From Streptomyces clavuligerus (GTDB lineage Bacteria; Actinomycetota; Actinomycetes; Streptomycetales; Streptomycetaceae): a stretch of 64,000 nt of DNA. The stretch lies in assembly GCF_005519465.1 (NCBI RefSeq), contig NZ_CP027858.1, forward strand, positions 682,001 to 746,000, written 5' to 3'. Below the pieces are notes generated by a model. It ran no database searches, was not told where the DNA came from, and was given only the letters and a program-made list of their open reading frames with translations. How positions within the stretch are numbered: the stretch's first letter is position 1; each line of letters begins with the position of its first letter. Both the position numbers and the translations under genes were made by a program. Shown here piece by piece: positions 35,557-42,297 of the stretch.

Positions 35557-35928
35557 CTAGACGTGCTGGGGTGCGTTGAGGGAACGCAGCTCGGTCAGTT
35601 GCCGCTGATACAGAGGTCCGGCCACGTGAGCGGCACGGGCCTGGCTCGGGGCCGACTGCTCGATCAGGTGGTGGGCCACGGCCTTGAGATGGGCCGACCA
35701 CGCCAGCACGTGTTGCTGCGCGGTGCGCCCGCACTCCTGGGGCTCCCCGGGGAGGCACAGCGGAAGGGTGGGGCCGATCTTGTTGGCGGCGTGCCGGATG
35801 TACCCGGCGATGACGGCCCACTCCTCGTCGCTGCGCTGGACGGCACCAAGGGAGGCTTCCACGTCCCACCGGCCGAAGTCGTCTCCGTGGTCGTCCATCT
35901 GCGCACCCCAGGGTTCTCGGAGGGTCAA
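35557..35928 (-). CDS. Hypothetical helical protein co-translated with the radical-SAM gene
   Basis: 123 residues from ATG 35928, which overlaps the upstream stop (ATGA); Met11 is an alternative. Mostly helical and charged, with WAVIAGYIRHAANKIGP, LPLCLPGEPQECGRTAQQHV and SAHLKAVAHHLIEQ. No motif of known function. It is the last gene before the terminator. Confidence 0.6.
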   Translation of the reverse strand: MTLREPWGAQMDDHGDDFGRWDVEASLGAVQRSDEEWAVIAGYIRHAANKIGPTLPLCLPGEPQECGRTAQQHVLAWSAHLKAVAHHLIEQSAPSQARAAHVAGPLYQRQLTELRSLNAPQHV

Positions 35929-36719
35929 GCGGGTGCACCGATCGTAGCGGTTTCAGCCCCCGTGCCCGCCTCCTTTGGGTCGCAGTGCCCGACCGAGGGA
36001 ACGCAGGGCTGGCACGGTCCGCACATGGGGAGGAACTGCGGGGGCGTGCACGACTGCGCGCCGTCTCCGTGGACGGCCGTGATGTCGGCGGTCACCCTGG
36101 CCATCCGCGCGCCGCCCCAGATGTCGGCGAGCGGGGTTTCCCGCACGTTGCCGATGGTGAGGAACCGTCCGAGCACGCACGGCCACACGTCCCCCGTCGG
36201 GCCGACGGCGCACTTCTCGTGGGCGCAGTGCCCGCACAGATCACCGATGGTCGGCGTGGCTCCCTGACTGGCCCGTCCGAACTCCCGGGTACGGTCGCCG
36301 CCCACCTCTTCGACTCCGAGCGTCGCCAGGTCCCGCGCCGCTTCGTGGACACGCTGCCCCTGGTTGACGGCGATCACGCCGCCCCGCAGCGGGATGTTCA
36401 GCCCGAGTGCCTTTTGGATGTTGGCCCGGGTGCGCTTGTGCGAGCCCCGGAGCCGGGTCACCGTGTCGTGGTCCTCCGCACTGTCGGAGTAGTACGAGGT
36501 TGCGAGCTTGACGTCGCACGCCGTGAAGGTCTCCCACAGCTCGTCGCGGATGTGGGTCAGATTCGAGAACACCTCGATCCCCAGTCCCGCTCCGTGCGCG
36601 TGCTCGATCAGCTCACAGATGTGCGGGTACAGCGTCGGCTCCCCGCCGATGAACTGAACGTCCCGTCCGCCCATGGCCGAGAGCTGATCGATCGTGTTCT
36701 TCCAGTCCGCCACGGTCAT
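35925..36719 (-). CDS. Radical-SAM protein with damaged N-terminus
   Basis: From ATG 36719 this encodes a radical-SAM barrel (QFIGGEPTLYPH, EVFSNLTHI, ATSYYSDSAEDHD) and a Cys-rich SPASM-like C-terminus (LCGHCAHEKCAVGPTGDVWPC, CGPCQPC). The family's CxxxCxxC motif should lie just before this Met. In the same frame, upstream, one reads SCDHCYADPSPKGTHGT, so the last two cluster Cys are encoded at 36756-36767. The first Cys is absent (Ser at its position), and no ATG/GTG/TTG start exists before an in-frame TGA at 36849-36851. As it stands it cannot bind a normal 4Fe-4S cluster. It is probably a decayed gene or an assembly error. Confidence 0.6.
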   Translation of the reverse strand: MTVADWKNTIDQLSAMGGRDVQFIGGEPTLYPHICELIEHAHGAGLGIEVFSNLTHIRDELWETFTACDVKLATSYYSDSAEDHDTVTRLRGSHKRTRANIQKALGLNIPLRGGVIAVNQGQRVHEAARDLATLGVEEVGGDRTREFGRASQGATPTIGDLCGHCAHEKCAVGPTGDVWPCVLGRFLTIGNVRETPLADIWGGARMARVTADITAVHGDGAQSCTPPQFLPMCGPCQPCVPSVGHCDPKEAGTGAETATIGAPA

Positions 36720-36848
36720 CGTGCCGTGTGTCCCCTTGGGGGACGGGTCGGCATAGCAGTGATCACAGGAACCGCTTGACGACCGCCCATAACCTCCGGG
36801 CGGAACGCCGTGCGGTTCCGTGTCACTGCTCGGCGACCGGCGTCCGGA

Positions 36849-37109
36849 TCACGGCTTGCCCCTGCGGCTTCTCCGGTTGGCCTCCGCAAGGCTGCTCTGC
36901 AAGCCGCTCGCGGTCTGCTCCACCGGGGGCGGGTAGCCCGGGCACCGCTTCGATCCGCACCGGCACTTCGGCCACCGCAGGGCATCCCCCGGAATGTGGT
37001 CTGCTCCTTCCGGGCCGGGGTCGGCTTTCTGCACCAGGATTACCCCGGCCACTCCGTGTGCTCCGGAGAGACGGGACAGGAATCGTCGGGCCTCAGTGCT
37101 GGGCTTCAT
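36849..37109 (-). CDS. Small hypothetical protein with CxCxxxxC motif
   Basis: 86 residues from ATG 37109: MKPSTEARRFLSRLSG, then WPKCRCGSKRCPGYPPP and a basic tail RRSRRGKP. Three Cys in a Cys-Arg-Cys-Gly-Ser-Lys-Arg-Cys cluster suggest a metal site. Its TGA is the only stop separating it, in the same frame, from the radical-SAM coding sequence. It lies divergent to the XRE gene. A Shine-Dalgarno is not obvious. Confidence 0.5.
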   Translation of the reverse strand: MKPSTEARRFLSRLSGAHGVAGVILVQKADPGPEGADHIPGDALRWPKCRCGSKRCPGYPPPVEQTASGLQSSLAEANRRSRRGKP

Positions 37110-37143
37110 ACCGTTCAGGGTCGGTCTGCAAAGGGCCGGCATC

Positions 37144-37178
37144 CATTGGCCCGGCATGGGCCCTCACATGGGCCAATG
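37144..37178. promoter_or_regulatory. Inverted repeat in the divergent XRE/radical-SAM promoter
   Basis: CATTGGCCC (37144-37152) and GGGCCAATG (37170-37178) form nine-base arms. The spacer contains another CATGGGCC. It is the expected place for an autoregulatory operator of the XRE protein. Confidence 0.5.
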
Positions 37179-37197
37179 TGGAGGCCACACTGGGCAG

Positions 37198-38223
37198 ATG
37201 ACCACGGTGATCGGGGCCAACATCAGGCATCGGCGGAAACAGCGTGGATGGACTCAGGCGCGCTTGGCGTGGGAGCTGTGCCGCGCGGCGGGCGTACAGG
37301 GCGAGCCGGTCAGCACCCAGGAGATCACCCGATGGGAGGCGGGCAGGCGCACCCCCCGCGACTGGCTTCCGTTCCTCGCTGCCGTCCTGGGGGTTTCCGT
37401 AGAAGTGCTCACAGGCCCTCCAGTGCCCCCGGAAGCGGCGATGCTGTCGCTGGCCGGCTACCTGCCCGAAGGTGACCCGCTGGCCCCTCTCAGTGCCCGG
37501 AACGGGCGTCGCATCGGAGAGGGAGTCGTACGTGACCTGCATCAAAGAGTCCACGGGCTGCGCCGGGCCGACGATGTCGTCTACGGGCTGGACCTGATCG
37601 GGCGGGCGATGCTTACGGCCATTCCCGTAAGGACGGAGCGCGCTGGCTGGCCGCCTCCGGTGCGGGCCGACTCGGCCTGTCATCCCTGGTCTGACCTGGG
37701 AAATCTCCAGGCTGTTGGTCACGTGGTTGGTCACGCCACAGCCCTGGAAAGCAAAAAACCCCACATGAAGTGGGGTCCCTGCTGGTGGGTTTTTGACATA
37801 ACTGGCTGGCCTGTGCTGATGACCTTGTCTGGTGGGGGGTTGCACAGGCTAAGCGCAGGTGCATGCACACGTGTTTGTCCCGTTGGTTCGTTCCCGGGGT
37901 GGGGTGGTCAGGAAGGGTGTCGGACGGTGTGTCGGTGTCTGTGGGGCAGGCTGTTGGTGCGGTGGCGGGCAGCGGACCTGCTGCGGGCGGGGCGTGGTTG
38001 TGCGATGGCGGTTCCGTCCCGGGCGTCCCTGGAGTGTGTCCGGGGCCATCTTTTGTGCTGGTCGGGTCGGGTGGGGTGGTGCTGGTGTTCCGTGGGCTGC
38101 GGTGTGTCCGGGGGCCGGGGGATGCCGGGTGGTGTGGGGTTCGGGGGAGTCGAACGTGTGCATGGCATACGTGGCGTGTCGGACATCGGGTGTCATGGGG
38201 GATGGCGTCCGGGCGTCTGGTGA
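37198..38223 (+). CDS. XRE regulator, truncated: normal first ~139 residues only
   Basis: The first part is a normal helix-turn-helix (IGANIRHRRKQRGWTQARLAWEL, then VSTQEITRWEAGRRTPRDW) followed by the family's linker (LSLAGYLPEGDPLAPL, DDVVYGLDLIG). These regulators usually run to about 400 residues with TPR-like helices. Here the sequence after about residue 139 (near 37615) is unrelated, Cys/Trp/Gly-rich and crosses a hairpin, so it is unlikely to be a folded domain. The frame stays open to 38223. Likely a pseudogene, or a short DNA-binding form. Confidence 0.5.
   Translation: MTTVIGANIRHRRKQRGWTQARLAWELCRAAGVQGEPVSTQEITRWEAGRRTPRDWLPFLAAVLGVSVEVLTGPPVPPEAAMLSLAGYLPEGDPLAPLSARNGRRIGEGVVRDLHQRVHGLRRADDVVYGLDLIGRAMLTAIPVRTERAGWPPPVRADSACHPWSDLGNLQAVGHVVGHATALESKKPHMKWGPCWWVFDITGWPVLMTLSGGGLHRLSAGACTRVCPVGSFPGWGGQEGCRTVCRCLWGRLLVRWRAADLLRAGRGCAMAVPSRASLECVRGHLLCWSGRVGWCWCSVGCGVSGGRGMPGGVGFGGVERVHGIRGVSDIGCHGGWRPGVW
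37715..37735. repeat. Two direct TTGGTCACG half-sites
   Basis: TTGGTCACGTGG and TTGGTCACG follow each other directly. They match the half-site of the palindrome at 35473-35488 on the other side of the module. Confidence 0.65.
37758..37776. terminator. Short hairpin resembling the left-edge terminator
   Basis: ACCCCAC-ATGAA-GTGGGGT is preceded by GGAAAGCAAAAA. This closely resembles GGAAAAGCAAAAAACCCCA and its hairpin at 35427-35462, so the two edges of the module share a related element. GGGTTTTTG follows downstream on the plus strand. Confidence 0.6.
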
Positions 38224-38316
38224 GCCGCCGGGGGTGCGGTCGAGAATGGTCGGCTGTCCGGGGATGGTGCGCCCGTGTACTGGACGCGGGCCGTTCCGCC
38301 GGGCGGGAGGGCAGTG
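37800..38316. other. G/T-skewed non-coding stretch
   Basis: The plus strand is unusually rich in G and T (for example GGTGTGTCGGTGTCTGTGGGG), with few A or C. No frame has plausible protein features. It separates the truncated XRE gene from the Vps62-like gene. Confidence 0.6.
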
Positions 38317-39645
38317 ATGACGGAGAGCCGAACGGGTGCCGGTGCCGGTGATCCGGACGAGATGGTCCGGCTGCACACCTACGGCGAGCTGACGGTCGCC
38401 TTCACGACGGATTTCACCCGGGACTACGACAACGACGGGGCGGGCGCGCATGTCGCGGGGTCGGCCTATCACCCGGAGTACCCGCAGTGGATGAAGGACC
38501 GGAACGAGGACTGGTACTGGCTGGGCGGCCTGACCCTGCAGACCCTCTCGCTGGACGACGGGACGCAGGCCATGCCGTTCGTCAAACCGTCGGGGGCTGC
38601 CCCGCCGGACGGCAAGGGGCCCATCCTGAAGGCCCCCGCCAGCTGGACGTGGATGTACGACGACTCAGGGGCCCACGCCCATATGGCCGGGACCTGCTAC
38701 CGTCCCGTGCCACCCGCCGGATACGTCGCCCTCGGCGACGCGTTCACCGACGGCGTCGACGGGACCCACCGGGTGCCCGACCCCGCCACCTGGCCCTTCA
38801 GCCATTTCATGTGCGTCCGCGAGGACTACGCCCACGCCGGCTCCTACGGGGCCTGGATCTGGAACGACGACCACAGCAAGGGCGACTACGCGTTCACCGG
38901 CTGGCAGGTCTCCGCGGCCCTGCCCGAGGGGGCGACCTTCTCCGACGAGGGCCGGCGCATGCTCCTCGCCGTCAACACCTTCCTCACCGACCCCCGCACC
39001 AGCCACCCCTCCACCCCGCCCACCAGCCCCACCCCCTACGTCCTGAGCCTGCCCGTCCAGGGCACCTCCACCGGAAACACCCCGGCCGTGCCCCAGCTCA
39101 CCAGCCAGACCCAGCCCGCCGAGTACACCACCGCCACCGTCGACTACTCCGTCGTCGTCCCCTTCACCGGCATCACCGACACCGAACTCAGCCTGACCCA
39201 GAAAACCGACGGCTCCGCCTTCTACACCGTCGAACGCCAGAACCGCTACCACCTGGTCGACTTCGGCACCAACACCAGCAACACCGACAATCCCGGCAAC
39301 ACCCGCCAGGTGTCCGTCGGCATCTCCGACAGCCAGTCCAGCACCTTCACCCAGACCTACGGTCTCGAAGTCGGCTACGAACGCGGCATCGGGCTCAAAC
39401 CGGAACTCAGCACCATCCACTTCAACCTCTCCACCCAGCTCGGCTACGCCACCACCACCCAGGTGAGCGTGATGGTGACCGAGACCCTCACCCAGGGCAT
39501 GCCCCTTCCCGCGCAGAGCTCCGCGGCCCTGTGGGCCGGCTCCCACCGCATCTGCCCCCGCCGCGCCGACGGCACCTACATCGACCCCGACCAGGGACAG
39601 CCCTTCGACCTCAATCAGACCCTGGTCTACGACACCAGCCCCTGA
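38317..39645 (+). CDS. Vps62-related protein with pore-former-like C-terminal half
   Basis: 442 residues, no signal peptide. The N-terminal half (about 15-215) matches the Vps62/DUF946 pattern: DYDNDGAGAHVAGSAYHP, DWYWLGGLTLQ, PAGYVALGDAF and DDHSKGDYAFTGWQ. After a Ser/Thr/Pro linker, the C-terminal half (about 260-430) is rich in alternating Ser/Thr strands (SVGISDSQSSTFTQTYGLEV, YATTTQVSVMVTETLTQG). That pattern is seen in aerolysin/ETX-MTX2-type beta-pore-formers. ATG 38317 has GGGAGG seven bases upstream. It stands alone in the accessory region. The pore-forming role is inferred. Confidence 0.7.
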   Translation: MTESRTGAGAGDPDEMVRLHTYGELTVAFTTDFTRDYDNDGAGAHVAGSAYHPEYPQWMKDRNEDWYWLGGLTLQTLSLDDGTQAMPFVKPSGAAPPDGKGPILKAPASWTWMYDDSGAHAHMAGTCYRPVPPAGYVALGDAFTDGVDGTHRVPDPATWPFSHFMCVREDYAHAGSYGAWIWNDDHSKGDYAFTGWQVSAALPEGATFSDEGRRMLLAVNTFLTDPRTSHPSTPPTSPTPYVLSLPVQGTSTGNTPAVPQLTSQTQPAEYTTATVDYSVVVPFTGITDTELSLTQKTDGSAFYTVERQNRYHLVDFGTNTSNTDNPGNTRQVSVGISDSQSSTFTQTYGLEVGYERGIGLKPELSTIHFNLSTQLGYATTTQVSVMVTETLTQGMPLPAQSSAALWAGSHRICPRRADGTYIDPDQGQPFDLNQTLVYDTSP

Positions 39646-40106
39646 CAGGCACCCCACCCGGCCGCGGGGCGGGGCGCCGGCGCCACCGGGTGCCCTGCGG
39701 ACCCTGGCCGCCGCCAGGACACCGCCGGCCGGTTCGGCGGACGGTCTTCGGCCGGCCTGTCCGCCGCAGGAGCCGGCACCGGCGCCGGGGGGGGGCCGCC
39801 CGTGTGATGCGCGGCGGATTCGAGGGGCCGTTGTCCGGCGGAGCGGTGGGGGTGCCCAACGCCTGCGCGCTGCGGGAACCCGCATGGTGTCCGTGCCGCC
39901 CGGGGGATGAACGCCCGTGCCCCGGGTCCTGTGCCTCTGTTGGTGCCCTGCACGGCAGAATGCGGCACGGGCAGAGCAGCCCCCGGAGTGCCCGACAGGT
40001 GTACTTTGGCGTGGCACGGGCAAGGAATTCCGGGATTGCTCCGGGCGGGTGGTCATTCCTCTGCGCATTGGATGAGTGCGGGCACTGGCCTCTATTGTCT
40101 GCCTTT
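39646..40106. other. Intergenic region
   Basis: GC-rich first half with a run of nine G (39787-39795). The second half is AT-richer. TTGGAT (40068) and TATTGT (40093) could be a promoter only nine bases before the GTG at 40107, which would make a leaderless mRNA. Confidence 0.45.
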
Positions 40107-40694
40107 GTGGCTCCCCTGACTTCACTGACCGATGCGCTCCAGCACCATTCTCCGGGTGAACTCCTCGCTCTCATGCGGGAGAGAAGGAATGACGCGCAGG
40201 ACACCGTGCGTGCATTCGACCACATCATCGCCACGCTGGAGGGCATCGTCACCAGTGACGAGCTGTGGGGCAGGGTGACCGTGCCCGGCCCGCGCCCCGC
40301 GGCAGCCCGGGGGGCGGGCGGAGGCGGGGGACGATCACCGGGCGGGTCCGCCGGCGGTGAGGCGGAGCACTTGGCCTCCCGCGCCGGACAGCGCCTCGAC
40401 AGCGCTTCCCCCGCTGCCGGACAGGGCAGAGGGCACGGCAGATGGGGTCAGGTGCCGCGGCGGGTGCAGATCCTGGACCTCCTGGCCCAGGACCCGTCCC
40501 GGTGGTGGCCCGCCCAGGAGCTGAGTGAGGCGATCGGTGTGTCCCACCACCGTCAGCTCCGCGGTGTCCTCAGCGAGATGACCCGAGGGGGCGATCTTCA
40601 GCGGAAGAAGGAATCCGCCGGCCTTCCCGCGTCCTACCGCCCCGCACCCGCCGCCCCGCCGGCATCCCAGGAGGAGAACGTGATGAGCGGGTAG
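40107..40694 (+). CDS. Helical protein with C-terminal winged-helix domain
   Basis: About 195 residues from GTG 40107. An N-terminal coiled-coil-like segment reads SPGELLALMRERRNDAQDTV and FDHIIATLEGIV. A Gly/Ser/Ala-rich linker follows. A winged-helix-like C-terminus reads RRVQILDLLAQDPSRWWPAQ and VSHHRQLRGVLSEMTRGGDL. Probably a DNA-binding regulator of the accessory region. The start is uncertain: no good ribosome site, possible leaderless mRNA. Ends in a hairpin. Confidence 0.6.
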   Translation: MAPLTSLTDALQHHSPGELLALMRERRNDAQDTVRAFDHIIATLEGIVTSDELWGRVTVPGPRPAAARGAGGGGGRSPGGSAGGEAEHLASRAGQRLDSASPAAGQGRGHGRWGQVPRRVQILDLLAQDPSRWWPAQELSEAIGVSHHRQLRGVLSEMTRGGDLQRKKESAGLPASYRPAPAAPPASQEENVMSG

Positions 40695-40706
40695 GCCCTA
40701 TGAGCA

Positions 40707-40737
40707 GGCACCTCCGGGATTGCCGCCCGGAGGTGCC
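40707..40737. terminator. 12-bp hairpin
   Basis: GGCACCTCCGGG (40707-40718) pairs with CCCGGAGGTGCC (40726-40737), 13 bases after the stop at 40694. Confidence 0.85.
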
Positions 40738-40891
40738 GCAGTACACGACATCTCACCAGAACCAATTTCGGATCGCGTCGCGCTGTCGGGGAGCTTAACA
40801 GCCTGCCCGGCGCTGAATTCCCGTGCGCCGTGATCCGTCACCCGATCGTGTGCTCCCTTGTGGAGTGTGGGGCGGCTGAAGGAAGTTGCGG

Positions 40892-41233
40892 TCATTTCCC
40901 GGTGTGTTTCCCGCTGTGCTCGCGGCGTGGCCAGAGGTCGGCTCCGAGTCCGGTCTCCAGTCGTGCGATCGCGCCGAAGTCGGGCAGTACCAGTCCTTTC
41001 AGCGTGCGCTCGACGGTACGGCGGCCGACCCCGGTGACGCGTTCGACGGCGAACGGATTCAGCCCCATCTCTCCGATGGCGTCGCGCAGCCGGCGGGTGA
41101 ACGCCTGCGCGTAGACGGCGCTGACGGGCGCGTCGTCCCGGAGCCGGCCGTCGGGCCAGGTCCCCTCGGCGAGGTAGGCGGCGGGGGCGTCGTCTCCATG
41201 GCTGCGCGGCACATCCCCACCGTAGCCGGGCAC
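40892..41233 (-). CDS. Small XRE-like helix-turn-helix protein
   Basis: 113 residues. The central part reads FTRRLRDAIGEMGLNPFAVERV and VGRRTVERTLKGLVLPDFGAI, a compact helix-turn-helix. The tail is basic (RREHSGKHTGK). It is divergent from the recombinase-like gene at 41329, with 95 bases between, and may control it. ATG 41233 is used; no strong ribosome site. Confidence 0.65.
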   Translation of the reverse strand: MPGYGGDVPRSHGDDAPAAYLAEGTWPDGRLRDDAPVSAVYAQAFTRRLRDAIGEMGLNPFAVERVTGVGRRTVERTLKGLVLPDFGAIARLETGLGADLWPRREHSGKHTGK

Positions 41234-41328
41234 GTCAACCGCACCACTTCCCCGAAGCCGCGGACACGGGCCGTCCCGCCCTGCGAGAGTGGTCCTGTAG
41301 GACCACCCGGGGTGGGAGGGAGGCCGTC

Positions 41329-42297
41329 ATGCCGCGACGGCTGGTCATGGGCGGACGCACCGTGAGCGACGTCCCCACCGCGATCGCCCTGTACGCGCCG
41401 AAAAAGGTGCCACCCGCGACCTGGACGGTCACCGCATCCTTCGTGCGCTCCTGCGTCACCGACTCCGCCCCCGTCTCCCCCTGGGCCGCCGCCGACCGCA
41501 TGTCCACCGTCGCCCGGTTCTGCGCATGGGCCCTGGACGAGTGCCTGCCCCTGGACCGTGAAGCCCTCTTCACCCCCGACACCGTCGAACACTACGCACT
41601 GACCGGGATGCGGGATCTGCAACCGTCCTCGCGGCGCACCCACCGCTCCCAGCTGGCCGCGATCGGCCGGACGGTCACCCGCCGCGCGCCCTGGCCGCCC
41701 CTCACCACCGCACTGCCCCGCAACCGTCTCGCCACCCCCTACACCCACCTCCAGGTCGCCGGATACCTGGAGGCCGCGGGCCAGCAGGCCACCCCCGTGC
41801 GGACCCGGGCCGCGTTCGGTCTGCTCGCAGCGGGGCTCGGCGCCGGACTCATGCCCGGCGAACACCTCATCATCACCGGCCGCTCGATCACGACCACCGA
41901 CGGTGTCACCGTCGTGAGCGTGACCGGCACCAGACCCCGCCCGGTGCCCGTCCTCGCCGCCTACGCCCCGCTCCTGTGTTCCCTCGCCGCCCGGTACCCG
42001 GACGAGCCCCTGATCGGCCCGACCCTGGACGCCGGCAGGAACCGCCTCAACCGGCTCCTCTCCCCGATCGAGATTCCCGCCCGGCTCCCGCCGCTGACCG
42101 CCTCCGCACTGCGCTCCACCTGGCTCCTCACCCTCCTCGCCGCCTGTGTGCCACTGCCGGAGATCCTCGCCGCGGCGGGACTCGCCTCCACCGGCACCCT
42201 GATCGACCTCGTCCCCCACCTGCCCCGCCTCTCCCCGGAGCAGGCGCACCGCACCGTCGCCCGCGCTCTGACCCGGCCTCCCCGGGCCGGCCGGTGA
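41329..42297 (+). CDS. Degenerate tyrosine-recombinase-like protein
   Basis: 322 residues. The layout resembles phage integrases: an N-terminal SAM-like helical domain (TVARFCAWALDEC, SRRTHRSQLAAIGR) and a catalytic-like domain (FGLLAAGLGAGLMPGEHL). The usual GLRPGE Arg is Met here. The C-terminal part reads SALRSTWLLTLLAACVPLPEIL, which matches the HxLRHT(W/F) region with its His lost. No catalytic Tyr is evident. It is probably not a normal integrase. Its TGA overlaps the GTG of the next gene (GTGA), so the two proteins are made together. Confidence 0.55.
   Translation: MPRRLVMGGRTVSDVPTAIALYAPKKVPPATWTVTASFVRSCVTDSAPVSPWAAADRMSTVARFCAWALDECLPLDREALFTPDTVEHYALTGMRDLQPSSRRTHRSQLAAIGRTVTRRAPWPPLTTALPRNRLATPYTHLQVAGYLEAAGQQATPVRTRAAFGLLAAGLGAGLMPGEHLIITGRSITTTDGVTVVSVTGTRPRPVPVLAAYAPLLCSLAARYPDEPLIGPTLDAGRNRLNRLLSPIEIPARLPPLTASALRSTWLLTLLAACVPLPEILAAAGLASTGTLIDLVPHLPRLSPEQAHRTVARALTRPPRAGR

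Noticed and set aside
36849..36851. Selenocysteine insertion at the in-frame TGA between the small gene and the radical-SAM gene
   Set aside because: No SECIS-like hairpin evident and the downstream segment does not resemble a selenoprotein; a truncated gene is simpler.
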